From: an uncultured Lachnospiraceae bacterium
GTDB taxonomy: Bacteria > Bacillota > Clostridia > Lachnospirales > Lachnospiraceae
NCBI GenBank assembly: GCA_947576945.1
Contig: CANPTH010000001.1
Span: 1 to 64,000 of the forward strand
Length of the DNA stretch: 64,000 nucleotides
Reading direction: 5' to 3'
Part shown: positions 25,937 to 35,424 of the stretch, in pieces
How the letters are laid out: every line of letters begins with the position of its first letter
Position numbering within the stretch: position 1 is the first letter of the stretch
The notes under the pieces: generated by a model
Told to the model about the DNA's origin: nothing
Databases searched by the model: none
The model's input: the letters and a program-made list of their open reading frames with translations, nothing else
Made by a program: the position numbers and the translations under genes

Positions 25937-26040
25937 GATGGAGGAAAGATTGAAAATTAAAATTTTCAATCGCGGGATTTGTGTCTGCGCGTTGCTTGCC
26001 ACAAACTCGTTTAATGCGACGTCTCAACATAGTTGAGACA
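25937..26040 (+). repeat. Hairpin repeat, partial copy
   Basis: The segment 25939-26008 matches 38081-38154 in order and structure: GGAGGAAAGA, TTGAAAA...TTTTCAA hairpin, then a GTTTGTG/CACAAAC-type arm ending in ACAAACTCG. A GTCTCAAC/GTTGAGAC hairpin (26021-26038) follows, then the ribosome binding site of the aminopeptidase gene. A TTG at 25950 after GGAGGAAAGA opens a 28-codon frame. Confidence 0.6.
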
Positions 26041-26066
26041 AAAGCAGCGCAGAAAAGGAGGAAAAC

Positions 26067-27494
26067 ATGGAATACAAAAACACATGGGAACTTTATAAAG
26101 AGGAGCAGTTAAACGAGGTGGATGCTTTCGCACAGGAATATATGAGCTTTCTGGATCATGGTAAAACAGAGCGCGAATGCATTGATGAGATTGTCAATAA
26201 GATCGAAGAAGAAGGTTACAGAGAGCTGAGTGCGGTGATTGCATCCGGTGACAAGCTTGCAGCAGGGGATAAGGTCTATTCCGTATGGATGAATAAGTCC
26301 ATCGTTATGTTCCGGATCGGAAAGAATAAAATGGAAGATGGTATCAATATTCTCGGGGCGCACATCGATTCTCCAAGACTGGATATCAAGCAGAATCCAC
26401 TGTACGAAGAGGGAGGATTCGCTTATCTGGATACCCATTACTACGGTGGCGTGAAGAAATATCAGTGGGTGACGATTCCTCTTGCTGTCCATGGTGTGGT
26501 GGTGAAGAAAGACGGCACGACGGTGGAGATCAATGTAGGCGAGAAGGAGGACGATCCGGTGTTTTTTGTATCGGATCTGTTGATTCATCTGGCGCAGGAG
26601 CAGCTGGAGAAGAAAGCAAATAAGGTGATTGAGGGAGAAGCGCTGGATATTATAATCGGAAACAAGCCGCTTGTGATCAATAAGAAGGATGAAAAAGAGG
26701 ATGCGGATGAGAAATCGACAGAAAAAGATGCGGTAAAAAAGAGTATACTGGAGATCCTGCAGAAATCTTATGATATTGAAGAAGAAGATTTTATCTCTGC
26801 GGAGCTGGAGGTGGTACCGGCCGGTAAGGCGCGTGAGGCAGGCTTTGACCGCAGCATGATATTGGCATATGGTCAGGATGACAGGGTCTGTGCGTTTACT
26901 TCTCTGAAAGCGATGCTGGAGATCAAAGAGACGGATCGTACGGCCTGCTGCATTCTGGTAGACAAGGAAGAAATTGGCAGTGTGGGGGCTACGGGCATGC
27001 AGTCCAGATTTTTTGAAAATGCGGTGGCGGAGGTAATGAATCTGACAGGCGGATACAGTGAATTAAATCTGCGCAGATGTCTTGCACGTTCCTGCATGCT
27101 TTCTTCGGATGTGAGCAGCGCATTTGATCCGGCTTTTGCATCCAGTTTTGATAAGAAAAATGTCGCTTATTTAAGTGGTGGTATGGTATTCAATAAATTT
27201 ACCGGTTCCAGAGGCAAATCGGGTTCCAATGATGCCAATGCCGAGTATCTGGGGCATATTCGGGCGATCTTCGAGAAGGAGAATGTGAATTTCCAGACAG
27301 CGGAGCTTGGCAAGGTTGATCTGGGCGGCGGCGGAACAATCGCTTATATTCTTGCTCTGTACGGCATGAATGTTATTGACTGTGGTGTCGCGGTGTTGAA
27401 TATGCATGCACCCTGGGAAGCTACCAGCAAGATCGATGTCTATGAGACGAAGAGAGGATATGTGGCCTTTTTGGAGAATGCGGATCTGAACTGA
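26067..27494 (+). CDS. M18-family aminopeptidase
   Basis: The 475-residue metallopeptidase has the M18 motifs [10 protein letters not shown] (zinc His and Asp), [12 protein letters not shown] (catalytic Glu pair) and [11 protein letters not shown], with the final zinc His in NMHAPWE near the C-terminus. It removes N-terminal residues from peptides in the cytoplasm and usually forms dodecamers. AAAGGAGGAAA precedes the ATG. It stands alone behind the hairpin repeat. Confidence 0.93.
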   Translation: MEYKNTWELYKEEQLNEVDAFAQEYMSFLDHGKTERECIDEIVNKIEEEGYRELSAVIASGDKLAAGDKVYSVWMNKSIVMFRIGKNKMEDGINILGAHIDSPRLDIKQNPLYEEGGFAYLDTHYYGGVKKYQWVTIPLAVHGVVVKKDGTTVEINVGEKEDDPVFFVSDLLIHLAQEQLEKKANKVIEGEALDIIIGNKPLVINKKDEKEDADEKSTEKDAVKKSILEILQKSYDIEEEDFISAELEVVPAGKAREAGFDRSMILAYGQDDRVCAFTSLKAMLEIKETDRTACCILVDKEEIGSVGATGMQSRFFENAVAEVMNLTGGYSELNLRRCLARSCMLSSDVSSAFDPAFASSFDKKNVAYLSGGMVFNKFTGSRGKSGSNDANAEYLGHIRAIFEKENVNFQTAELGKVDLGGGGTIAYILALYGMNVIDCGVAVLNMHAPWEATSKIDVYETKRGYVAFLENADLN

Positions 27495-27546
27495 AGATCT
27501 TGTCATGAATTCTCGCTGTGCCCAGGAATATTTGAGGAAACGGGAA

Positions 27547-28605
27547 ATGAATGAACTGAAAAAATCAGATTTTTATTTTGATCTGCCGGAAGAGCTGATC
27601 GCACAGGATCCACTGGAGGAACGTTCAGGTTCCAGATTACTGTTGCTGAATAAGTATGACGGCAGTACGGAACATCATATCTTTAAGGAGATCATTGATT
27701 ATTTAAGACCGGGTGACTGCCTGGTCTTAAATAACACAAAGGTATTGCCGGCGAGACTTATGGGGGTCAAGGAGGATACCGGCGCCGCGATAGAGCTTCT
27801 TCTTTTGAAAAGGAAGGAGAAAGATATCTGGGAGACGCTTGTAAGACCGGGTAAAAAGGCCAGACCTGGTACGCATATTGTTTTTGGCGACGGCTGCCTG
27901 AGGGCGGAGATCGTTAAGATTGCAGAGGAAGGAAACCGTCTGGTGCGTTTTACCTATGATGGTATCTTCGAGGAGGTATTGGATCGATTGGGGGAGATGC
28001 CCCTGCCCCCTTACATAACCCATAAGCTGCAGGATAAGAACCGCTATCAGACTGTATATGCCAAATATGAAGGATCGGCGGCGGCCCCGACGGCAGGACT
28101 GCATTTCACAAAAGAGCTGCTGCAGAGGATAGAAGATAAGGGGGTTTCCATTGCTTATGTGACGCTGCATGTTGGTCTGGGAACGTTTCGCCCCGTCAAG
28201 GCGGATAACATTCTGGAGCATCATATGCATTCCGAGTATTATCAGGTGACCAGGGAGGCGGCGGAGAAGATCAACCATGCCAGGGCGGAGGGCGGGCGGG
28301 TGATCTGTGTGGGAACCACAAGCTGCAGAACAGTCGAGAGCGCCGCCCGTAAGGACGGCACGCTGCAGGAATGCTGTGATAATACAGAGATTTTTATTTA
28401 TCCGGGATACCGGTTTAAGATTATGGATTGCCTGATTACCAACTTTCATCTTCCCGAATCTACGCTTGTCATGCTGGTCTCCGCATTGGCAGGCAGGGAG
28501 AATGTATTGCATGCGTACGAGGAGGCAATGAGGGAAAAGTATCGATTTTTTAGTTTTGGAGATGCAATGTTCCTTACGGATTCCTTTACAAAAGACAACA
28601 AATAG
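27547..28605 (+). CDS. queA: S-adenosylmethionine:tRNA ribosyltransferase-isomerase QueA
   Basis: The 352-residue protein shows the QueA hallmarks [14 protein letters not shown] at the start, [39 protein letters not shown] and [10 protein letters not shown]. It transfers the ribosyl part of SAM to 7-aminomethyl-7-deazaguanine in tRNA to make epoxyqueuosine. The ATG at 27547 gives the normal N-terminus; an earlier in-frame ATG at 27505 would add 14 atypical residues. tgt is not in the window. Confidence 0.96.
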   Translation: MNELKKSDFYFDLPEELIAQDPLEERSGSRLLLLNKYDGSTEHHIFKEIIDYLRPGDCLVLNNTKVLPARLMGVKEDTGAAIELLLLKRKEKDIWETLVRPGKKARPGTHIVFGDGCLRAEIVKIAEEGNRLVRFTYDGIFEEVLDRLGEMPLPPYITHKLQDKNRYQTVYAKYEGSAAAPTAGLHFTKELLQRIEDKGVSIAYVTLHVGLGTFRPVKADNILEHHMHSEYYQVTREAAEKINHARAEGGRVICVGTTSCRTVESAARKDGTLQECCDNTEIFIYPGYRFKIMDCLITNFHLPESTLVMLVSALAGRENVLHAYEEAMREKYRFFSFGDAMFLTDSFTKDNK

Positions 28606-28666
28606 AGTAGAATAGAAACAGAAGTATATATGGAATTACTTTTAGGTAAGAGGAAGGTAAAGAATT

Positions 28667-29008
28667 ATGCAGGAGAGAAGAAAGAATCAACGGATAGAAC
28701 TGGAAGGCAAGCTGGTGGTCAAGAGAATGGATCAGGGCGGCAAAGCAGAGAATGTAGGCATCGCGATCAATGACTGTTCCAAGACAGGGGTTGGTTTTGT
28801 CTGTGCGGAAAGATTAGAGATGGGCGCAGTCTATGAGGCTTTTCTGACGATCTGGACGAAAGAAGTCCTTCATGTATTTCTGGAAGTAGTGCGTGTTGAG
28901 AACAAGCAGAACGGCAAATTTGAATATGGCGCGATCTTTATCGGCATGTCTGAGATGGATGCGAGCAGAATTGAGACGTATGGGACTATTCAGAATATGA
29001 ATGTATAG
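28667..29008 (+). CDS. PilZ-domain protein
   Basis: The 113-residue protein is a single PilZ domain: RRKNQR near the N-terminus (the RxxxR motif) and NDCSKTGVGF (a D/NxSxxG motif), the two elements that bind cyclic di-GMP. No effector domain is attached, so it probably acts through a partner. AGGAAGG precedes the ATG. It is followed by the VanZ-like gene after 14 bases. Confidence 0.85.
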   Translation: MQERRKNQRIELEGKLVVKRMDQGGKAENVGIAINDCSKTGVGFVCAERLEMGAVYEAFLTIWTKEVLHVFLEVVRVENKQNGKFEYGAIFIGMSEMDASRIETYGTIQNMNV

Positions 29009-29022
29009 GAAAACAGATTGGA

Positions 29023-29520
29023 ATGAATCAGGGAAAACATAAAAATCTGTGGCTGGAACTTACGGTGATCGTTGCATCGGTTCTTGCATTGGCGCTGCTG
29101 GTATATTTTGTTATGATTGTTTCGTTTCAGAGCGGCGTCAGTTCTACGAATGTAACTATGCGGCTGGCCGGACGGATTGCCAGAACAGTGTTTGAGGATC
29201 CGGAGCAGGAACAGATAGAAACAGTCAGCCGGATGATTCGTTATGGAGCACATCTGGCCTTGTTTTTTGTAGTTGGACTGGTTACGGCTTTTGTCAGTAT
29301 GGTCATATTCAGAGGATATTTTCGGATTGCGGGTATTTTGTTGTCAGGAGCGGTCTGTTATATGCTGGCCTACTATACGGAATATTTTAAGCAGTATGTA
29401 GACGGCAGACATTTTCAGATGACCGATGTGCAGTTGAACTGGTACGGCTGCCTTGCTGGAATTTTTTGTATGGTGGGTTCTTATTTTTTGAACAGACTGT
29501 TGGTTAAGATGTCAACTTAA
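29023..29520 (+). CDS. VanZ-family membrane protein
   Basis: The 165-residue protein has four predicted transmembrane segments and the VanZ features SFQSG after the first, RYGAHLALFFVVG in the second, and TEYFKQYVDGRHFQMTDV before the last. VanZ proteins can confer low teicoplanin resistance, but most chromosomal members have no known role. The ribosome binding site is poor, so it may rely on coupling to the PilZ gene. A clear terminator follows. Confidence 0.85.
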   Translation: MNQGKHKNLWLELTVIVASVLALALLVYFVMIVSFQSGVSSTNVTMRLAGRIARTVFEDPEQEQIETVSRMIRYGAHLALFFVVGLVTAFVSMVIFRGYFRIAGILLSGAVCYMLAYYTEYFKQYVDGRHFQMTDVQLNWYGCLAGIFCMVGSYFLNRLLVKMST

Positions 29521-29612
29521 AAAGGACAGCCGGAATCGAGTCATTGACAGTACAGTCTGCAGATTCAGAGTGTTAATATGTATTGTTAATTGAATAGAGT
29601 ATATTTTTACAT

Positions 29613-29645
29613 AAAAGCAGGCGGACTTCGATCCGTCTGCTTTTT
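29613..29645 (+). terminator. Intrinsic terminator after VanZ gene
   Basis: AAAAGCAGGCGGA pairs with TCCGTCTGCTTTT, followed by T residues. Confidence 0.85.
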
Positions 29646-29796
29646 AAGATACGGAAATTCTGATGGTGTAAAGATTGAATAAGTTCTCTTATGAGCAGTT
29701 TGGTTCATCAAACTGAACAAATTCAGTTTAAATTTGTGACGCTTTGGAACAGGAGTAAATATGGCATGTTTGAACAATAAAGGGGCGTTTGGGTGG

Positions 29797-31071
29797 TTAG
29801 CGCGTCAGATTCAATAAATCTTTATAGAAGTTCGGATAACTGATCGTGACGGCATTGCTTCCATTGATCCTGGTATCACCGTCGGCAATCAGGGAGGCAA
29901 TGGCAAAGCTCATGGCAATCCGGTGATCCATATGGGAATCAATGACTGCGCCATGAAGCGGTTTTCCGCCATGAATAACCATGCCGTCTTCCGTACCGAT
30001 GATATCGCAGCCCATGGCGCTCAGGCAGGTTACCATTACATCGATGCGGTTGGATTCCTTGACTTTCAATTCTGCCGCGTCTTTGATGAATGTTGTCCCT
30101 TCGGCACAGGCCGCCATCACATTGATGATGGGAAGTTCGTCGATCAGTGTGGGGATAATCTCGCCTTCAATGGTGATGCCGTGCAGTGAGCTGTGCTTTA
30201 CGAGCAGGTCTGCGGTGGGTTCCCCGTTATGGCTGACGTTGAGAAGCGTGATATCTCCGCCCATAGCTCTGGCGACTTTCAGGATACCGTCTCTGGTGGG
30301 GTTGATGCCCACATTGCGGATCAGAATCTCAGCGCCGGGAACAAGCAGTCCGGCGGCAATGAAATATGCCGCAGAAGAGATGTCGCCTGGAACGCATACT
30401 TTCTGGCCCTGCAGCCTGGGTTCCGGATGGATTGCGGCGGTGGTCCCTTCTGTATGGACATGTGCGCCGAAATAGTTCAGCATGATTTCAGAGTGGTTGC
30501 GGCTGACGGTTGGCTCCGTGACTTTCGTTGTGTCATCCGCATAGAGTCCGGCCAGCAGAATGGCGGATTTTACCTGAGCAGAGGCCACTTTGGAGTGATA
30601 GTGGATGCCATGCAGAGGTGCGCCTTTAATGCACAGTGGAGCACAGTCATTGCCATGCAGGCTGGTGATGTCAGCTCCCATCATGGAAAGCGGCTCTATA
30701 ATACGGCGCATGGGGCGTTTCTGGATGGAGGCGTCTCCTGTCAGAGTCGTTTCGAAAGGCTGTCCAGCCAGAATGCCTGAGATCAGTCTTGTGGTTGTGC
30801 CGCTGTTGCCGGTATCGAGGATATCGTTGGGTTTATGCAGGCCGTGGAGTCCTCTGCCGTGGATCAGGATATGGTCGGGTGTGTTCTCGATAGAGATGCC
30901 CATCCTGCGGAAACAGTCTATTGTGGAGAGACAGTCTGCGCCCTGTAAGAAGTTGAGTACTTCTGTCGTGCCCTCTGCAAGGGAACCGAACATCACGGCC
31001 CGATGGGAGATGGACTTGTCCCCCGGAATGGTTACTTCGCCTTTGAGATGGTGTGCTTTTTGAAAGATCAT
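29797..31071 (-). CDS. aroA: 3-phosphoshikimate 1-carboxyvinyltransferase (EPSP synthase)
   Basis: The 424-residue enzyme has PGDKSISHRA (17-26), the LDTGNSGTTTRL motif, QKRPMRRI and the ESNRIDVM segment near residue 342. It joins phosphoenolpyruvate to shikimate 3-phosphate in aromatic amino-acid synthesis. CGGAGGC precedes the ATG at 31071. It lies 93 bases after tyrA on the same strand, so the two are probably cotranscribed. Confidence 0.96.
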   Translation of the reverse strand: MIFQKAHHLKGEVTIPGDKSISHRAVMFGSLAEGTTEVLNFLQGADCLSTIDCFRRMGISIENTPDHILIHGRGLHGLHKPNDILDTGNSGTTTRLISGILAGQPFETTLTGDASIQKRPMRRIIEPLSMMGADITSLHGNDCAPLCIKGAPLHGIHYHSKVASAQVKSAILLAGLYADDTTKVTEPTVSRNHSEIMLNYFGAHVHTEGTTAAIHPEPRLQGQKVCVPGDISSAAYFIAAGLLVPGAEILIRNVGINPTRDGILKVARAMGGDITLLNVSHNGEPTADLLVKHSSLHGITIEGEIIPTLIDELPIINVMAACAEGTTFIKDAAELKVKESNRIDVMVTCLSAMGCDIIGTEDGMVIHGGKPLHGAVIDSHMDHRIAMSFAIASLIADGDTRINGSNAVTISYPNFYKDLLNLTR

Positions 31072-31164
31072 ATTGTGCCTCCGTTGTATTTGCTGTTATG
31101 TACTATAACTACGATATTATCACTGTCTTGCTACGCTGGATAAATTTTTATGTGCAGGGAGATT

Positions 31165-32271
31165 TCAGAAAGGGCGTCTGGTGCGGATCGCGTAGCCTTG
31201 CGCGGTCAGGGCACAGACGGCCTTCTCGACAGCCTCTTTTTCATGGAATTCTATGCGCAGAGCGCCTTCCGCCAGTTCCCGGTTGTGGTTGATCCCAATA
31301 TTCTTGATGCTCACGTTGTGGGCGGCCAGCAGGGAGGCGATGGCGGCAATGGAGCCGGGCCTGTCCGGGATATCCAAAGTCAGGACGTGTTCGGTCTTGA
31401 TCGGGCCGCTGGAAGCGTTGATAAAGGAATCCCTGTACTCTCTTGCGGAATCGAAGAAGCTGTAGAGCGAGTCTTTGGATCCGGCATCAATTTCGGCTTT
31501 GATTTTTGTAAGTGCCTCTATGTACTTTTTCAGTAAGTCAGAAATATTGTCCCTGTTGGTCAGGCAGATCTGCTGCCACATGGCGGGGGAGGAAGAGGCA
31601 ATCCGGGTGATATCCTTGAAACCGCCGGCGGCGGTCATCTTCATGATGCCTGCTTCGGAATCGGCGTCCCTGACAAGATTGACAAGGGAGGCGGCGACTA
31701 CATGGGGCAGATGGGAGATGGCGGCGGTCACATAGTCATGCTCTTCAAAGTTTAGAATGAGCGGGATCGCACCGATGGATTCCACCAGTGTCCGGTAGCT
31801 GTGCAGCTTTTGTTCAGGCACTGTATTGGAAGGGGTCAGGATATAGTAGGCGTTTTCCAGCAGGGACGCCCGGGAATTCTGATAGCCGAAGCGCTCGGAA
31901 CCGGTCATGGGATGGCCGCCGATAAACTGGCCCTGCAGCCCCAGCGATTCCACCTGTCTGTGGATACCGGTCTTGACGCTGCCCACATCGGTGAGGATCG
32001 TATGAGGCGCCAGATACTGTTTCAAAGTGAGCAGATTTTCGTCGTTGCAGGAGACCGGCGCGCACAGGAAAATATAATCGCAGTCCGCAAAGGAAGCGTT
32101 GATGGCGGGACATATTTCATCCAGCACATGTTCCTGCAGGGCCAGCTGCAGGGAGTCTTCCCGGATATCATATGCGATCAGACGGGCATTTGGATATGCT
32201 GTACGGACAGCTCTGGCGATGGAGCCGCCGATCAGTCCCAGGCCGATAAAACCACAGGTGAGTGTGCTCAT
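31165..32271 (-). CDS. tyrA: Prephenate dehydrogenase with ACT domain
   Basis: The 368-residue protein starts with a Rossmann fold (GFIGLGLIGGS). The prephenate dehydrogenase segments HPMTGSERFG and ISHLPHVVA follow, and it ends in an ACT domain (LDIPDRPGSIAAIASLL onward, about 295-368) that probably senses tyrosine. The ATG at 32271 has AAAGG upstream; a longer frame to 32433 has no such site and no family sequence. It supplies 4-hydroxyphenylpyruvate for tyrosine. Confidence 0.95.
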   Translation of the reverse strand: MSTLTCGFIGLGLIGGSIARAVRTAYPNARLIAYDIREDSLQLALQEHVLDEICPAINASFADCDYIFLCAPVSCNDENLLTLKQYLAPHTILTDVGSVKTGIHRQVESLGLQGQFIGGHPMTGSERFGYQNSRASLLENAYYILTPSNTVPEQKLHSYRTLVESIGAIPLILNFEEHDYVTAAISHLPHVVAASLVNLVRDADSEAGIMKMTAAGGFKDITRIASSSPAMWQQICLTNRDNISDLLKKYIEALTKIKAEIDAGSKDSLYSFFDSAREYRDSFINASSGPIKTEHVLTLDIPDRPGSIAAIASLLAAHNVSIKNIGINHNRELAEGALRIEFHEKEAVEKAVCALTAQGYAIRTRRPF

Positions 32272-32319
32272 ATGTTTGGTACCTTTCTTTTCGGATAAAT
32301 TTGAATTACATGCATATAC

Positions 32320-32348
32320 AGTATAGCATTTCAAAAATTCCGCTACAA
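32320..32348 (-). promoter_or_regulatory. Promoter of tyrA-aroA
   Basis: On the minus strand TTGTAG (32343-32348) and TATACT (32320-32325) are 17 bases apart, about 50 bases before the tyrA start. Confidence 0.55.
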
Positions 32349-32597
32349 GAGTAAAGTCAGGACCTGGGTATAAAACATATTCGGAAATGCTTATATAGTG
32401 AAAATTGGAAAATAGAACAAAAAATTGACGCAAAAATCGTGTGCAGAATGTATAATTGTTGTTGAAATTTTCTGCGTAATTTAGTAAAATATACTTATAT
32501 TTGTGTTTGGGGATAAATCATCTATGGTTTACAGTATTAAAGAGACTGATATTTGGCCCAATCATGAGTGAATAACAGAACTGGAGGATTGCGAGAA

Positions 32598-34691
32598 ATG
32601 AACATTTACACAACGGATAAGATTCGTAATGTGGTTTTACTGGGGCACGGCGGCTGTGGTAAGACCAGCCTGGTGGAGGCGATGGCATACCTGTCCGGTA
32701 TCACTTCCAGAATGGGCAAGGTAGATGATGGAAACACAGTGAGTGATTTTGGTAAAGAAGAGCAGAAACGCCATATCTCTATTGCGACGTCTGTTATTCC
32801 GATCGAATGGGAAGACGTGAAGATCAACGTATTGGATACGCCGGGATTCTTCGATTTCGTGGGAGAGGTGGAGGAAGCTGTCTCCACGGCAGATGCGGCG
32901 ATCATTGTTGTGTCCGGTAAGGCCGGCATGGAAGTGGGTACGGAGAAGGCATGGGAGCTTTGTGAGAAGTACAAGCTGCCCAGATTTGTGTTCGTAACGG
33001 ATATGGATATTGACAATGCTTCTTTCAGACAGGTTGTGTCAGATATGACCGATAAATACGGCAAGAAGATGGCTCCTTTCCATCTGCCGATTCGTGAGAA
33101 TGAGAAATTTGTCGGCTACATCAATGTGATCACAGAGCAGGCGTACCGCTGGGAAGGCAAGGAAGTAGTCGAGTGTGATATGCCGGAATACAGCAAAGAT
33201 AACCTGCAGCTGTGCCGCGATACGTTGATGGAAGCAGTTGCGGAGACCAGTGAAGAATTTATGGAGCGCTATTTTAACGGCGAGAGCTTTTCCGAGGCGG
33301 AGATCAGGGCGGCGCTGCGCACGAATGTTATGGACGGCAGCATCGTTCCCATGTCCATGGGTTCCAGCGTGCTGTGTCAGGGTATCTACACGCTGCTTGA
33401 CGATATTGTGAAATATATGCCCAGTCCGGAGAACCGTGAGCTTGCAGGCATCGACCTTAAGAGCAACGAGATCTTCCAGGCCAACTATGATTTCTCGAAG
33501 CCGAAGTCGGCTTATATCTTTAAGACCATCGTAGATCCGTTTATCGGTAAATACTCGCTGATCAAGGTATGTTCGGGCGTATTTAAGAATGACGATACGA
33601 TCTACAACGATGAGAAGGAAGTGGAAGAGAAGATCAACAAGCTCTATGTGATGCAGGGTAATAAGCCCATCGAGGTGAAGGAGCTGCATGCAGGAGATAT
33701 CGGCGCCATCGCGAAGCTGACGGCGGCCAGGACAGGCAATACCCTTTCCACGAAGGCCAGGATCATCCGTTACGGCAAGGCTGAGATCTCTACACCTTAT
33801 ACATATAAGAGATACAGAGCCAAGAATAAGGGCGACGTGGATAAGGTATCTCAGGCGCTGCAGAAGATGAGACATGAGGATCAGACCTTATGGGTTGTCA
33901 ATGACGGAGAGAACAGACAGACGCTGATCTACGGTATGGGCGACCTGCATCTGGAAGTGGTTGCCAGCAGACTGCTCAATGAGTATAAGGTAGAGATCGA
34001 ACTGGACGAGCCGAAGGTTGCTTACAGAGAGACGATCCGCAAGAAATCAGATGTAGAATATAAGTATAAGAAGCAGTCCGGCGGACACGGTCAGTATGGT
34101 CATGTCAAGATGCGCTTCGAGTCGTCCGGCGATCTGGAGACGGCTTATGTGTTTGATCAGGAAGTTGTAGGCGGTGCGGTTCCGAAGAACTACTTCCCGG
34201 CTGTGGAGAAGGGCTTACAGGATTCTGTAGTCAGCGGTCCTCTGGCGGCATATCCGGTAGTCGGCGTTAAGGCTGTGCTCTATGATGGATCCTATCATCC
34301 GGTAGATTCTTCCGAGATGGCATTTAAGATGGCGACCATCCAGGCATTTAAGAAGGGCTTCATGGAAGCGGGTCCGGTTCTGCTTGAGCCGATCGCGAAT
34401 CTGAAAGTGACAGTTCCGGATTCCTATACCGGTGATGTTATGGGAGATCTGAACAAGAAGAGAGGCCGTGTACTCGGTATGAATCCGGCAGGAGAAGGCA
34501 AGACCGTGATCGAAGCGGATATCCCGATGGCATGTTTGAACGGATACTGCACAGACCTTCGTTCCATGACCGGCGGACGCGGCAACTATATGTATGAGTT
34601 CGCAAGATATGAGCAGGCGCCCAGCGATGTACAGGCCAAGGAAGTGGCTGCGAGAGCCGGTAAGGTTGCGGAGTCCGGAAGTGACGCATAA
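32598..34691 (+). CDS. Elongation factor G-like GTPase (EF-G paralogue)
   Basis: The 697-residue protein has all five EF-G domains, but its G1 loop is GHGGCGKT, not AHIDAGKT, and the switch region reads KRHISI in place of RGITI. G3 is DTPGFFDF and domain IV contains SGGHGQYGHVKM. These features mark the Fus2/EF-G-like group, a paralogue of the ribosomal translocase with a less clear role. GGAGG lies about ten bases before the ATG. It has no rpsL, rpsG or tuf neighbours, which also argues against it being the main EF-G. Confidence 0.88.
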   Translation: MNIYTTDKIRNVVLLGHGGCGKTSLVEAMAYLSGITSRMGKVDDGNTVSDFGKEEQKRHISIATSVIPIEWEDVKINVLDTPGFFDFVGEVEEAVSTADAAIIVVSGKAGMEVGTEKAWELCEKYKLPRFVFVTDMDIDNASFRQVVSDMTDKYGKKMAPFHLPIRENEKFVGYINVITEQAYRWEGKEVVECDMPEYSKDNLQLCRDTLMEAVAETSEEFMERYFNGESFSEAEIRAALRTNVMDGSIVPMSMGSSVLCQGIYTLLDDIVKYMPSPENRELAGIDLKSNEIFQANYDFSKPKSAYIFKTIVDPFIGKYSLIKVCSGVFKNDDTIYNDEKEVEEKINKLYVMQGNKPIEVKELHAGDIGAIAKLTAARTGNTLSTKARIIRYGKAEISTPYTYKRYRAKNKGDVDKVSQALQKMRHEDQTLWVVNDGENRQTLIYGMGDLHLEVVASRLLNEYKVEIELDEPKVAYRETIRKKSDVEYKYKKQSGGHGQYGHVKMRFESSGDLETAYVFDQEVVGGAVPKNYFPAVEKGLQDSVVSGPLAAYPVVGVKAVLYDGSYHPVDSSEMAFKMATIQAFKKGFMEAGPVLLEPIANLKVTVPDSYTGDVMGDLNKKRGRVLGMNPAGEGKTVIEADIPMACLNGYCTDLRSMTGGRGNYMYEFARYEQAPSDVQAKEVAARAGKVAESGSDA

Positions 34692-34823
34692 GCACAGGCA
34701 CGAACATAAGTATAAACAGATGGCTGTGCGAAGATAAATGAGGATTGCTGAAATCGGACGTCATAAACTGATGTAGAAAATAATATAAACGATAAAACGT
34801 TTATAAAAGTTATGAAATAGTAT

Positions 34824-34981
34824 TGAAAAATGTAGTAGAAAATAGTAATCTATTCCTACACAGTGTATAACGGTTTTTAACTGTATGCTGTGTAGGAAAG
34901 TACCCATGACAGGGTGGTAGTCTCCCGGACTTAATGACCGGAGTGTTTTATCCGGAATACATAAGAGGGGAGGTGGCGCAA
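34824..34981 (+). promoter_or_regulatory. Promoter and leader of holin-like toxin mRNA
   Basis: TTGAAA followed 17 bases later by TAATCT precedes a strong hairpin, TTCCTACACAG/CTGTGTAGGAA (about 34852-34898). A leader of some 80 bases follows, with further short pairings (CCGGA...TCCGG) and then GGGAGGTGG before the toxin ATG. Long structured leaders that limit translation are typical of type I toxins. Confidence 0.45.
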
Positions 34982-35095
34982 ATGACAGATTACGAGATTA
35001 TTATGATATTCCTGGGGATATTGGCATTGCTGTTTTCTTCGGGTGGACTGCTCGTTGCGTTACTGAACTTTCTCGATCAGAGAAGCAGTAAGTAA
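34982..35095 (+). CDS. Putative holin-like toxin, type I toxin-antitoxin
   Basis: The 37-residue peptide starts MTDYEIIMIFLGILALLF, has one transmembrane helix and a short charged tail. This matches the holin-like toxin family related to TxpA/BsrG-type peptides, which damage the membrane when over-produced. GGGAGGTGG precedes the ATG. A convergent minus-strand promoter and terminator just downstream define an antisense RNA over the 3' end of its mRNA. The gene is too short for usual gene finders. Confidence 0.75.
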   Translation: MTDYEIIMIFLGILALLFSSGGLLVALLNFLDQRSSK

Positions 35096-35099
35096 AATA

Positions 35100-35192
35100 A
35101 AAAATGCCAATCCTGTCGGCACCAGGATTGGCGAGGTCCGTAAGGACTAAAGCTGTTCAGGAGCATCCACTTTGGAGTGGGTGCTTTTCTTT
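35100..35192 (-). ncRNA. Antisense RNA antitoxin candidate
   Basis: A minus-strand promoter, TTGATT (35222-35227) and TATAGT (35199-35204) with 17 bases between, would start an RNA near 35192. It ends at the terminator GCCAATCCT/AGGATTGGC (35106-35132), followed by a T-run on that strand. The roughly 90-base RNA is complementary to the 3' untranslated part of the toxin mRNA, as with RatA and SR4. Confidence 0.6.
35162..35190 (+). terminator. Terminator of toxin mRNA
   Basis: AGCATCCACT pairs with AGTGGGTGCT around TTGG and is followed by TTTTCTTT. Confidence 0.75.
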
Positions 35193-35314
35193 ATACTTAC
35201 TATAACATCTCACCGTCTAAAAATCAACAATAATTTCCAAAAAGTTTCTAGAATCCGGTTCAGTAAAGTTATCCGGTCCATAACGAAAAAATTAAGAACT
35301 ACTGCGCAAAACGG

Positions 35315-35342
35315 TTGACAAATCCGGCAGGTATACTACAAT
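35315..35342 (+). promoter_or_regulatory. Promoter of leuS
   Basis: TTGACA (35315-35320) and TACAAT (35337-35342) are 16 bases apart, about 80 bases before the leuS ATG. No T-box lies between them. Confidence 0.6.
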
Positions 35343-35424
35343 ATAGAACGTGGATAAAATAAATATATCATAAATATGGTTCAAATGAGAAGAGATGTCA
35401 GGAACCGATCAGAATGGAGGCACT

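Noticed and set aside
35200-35424. T-box leader for leuS
   Set aside because: The space between promoter and ATG is about 80 bases and lacks the T-box sequence and a terminator.
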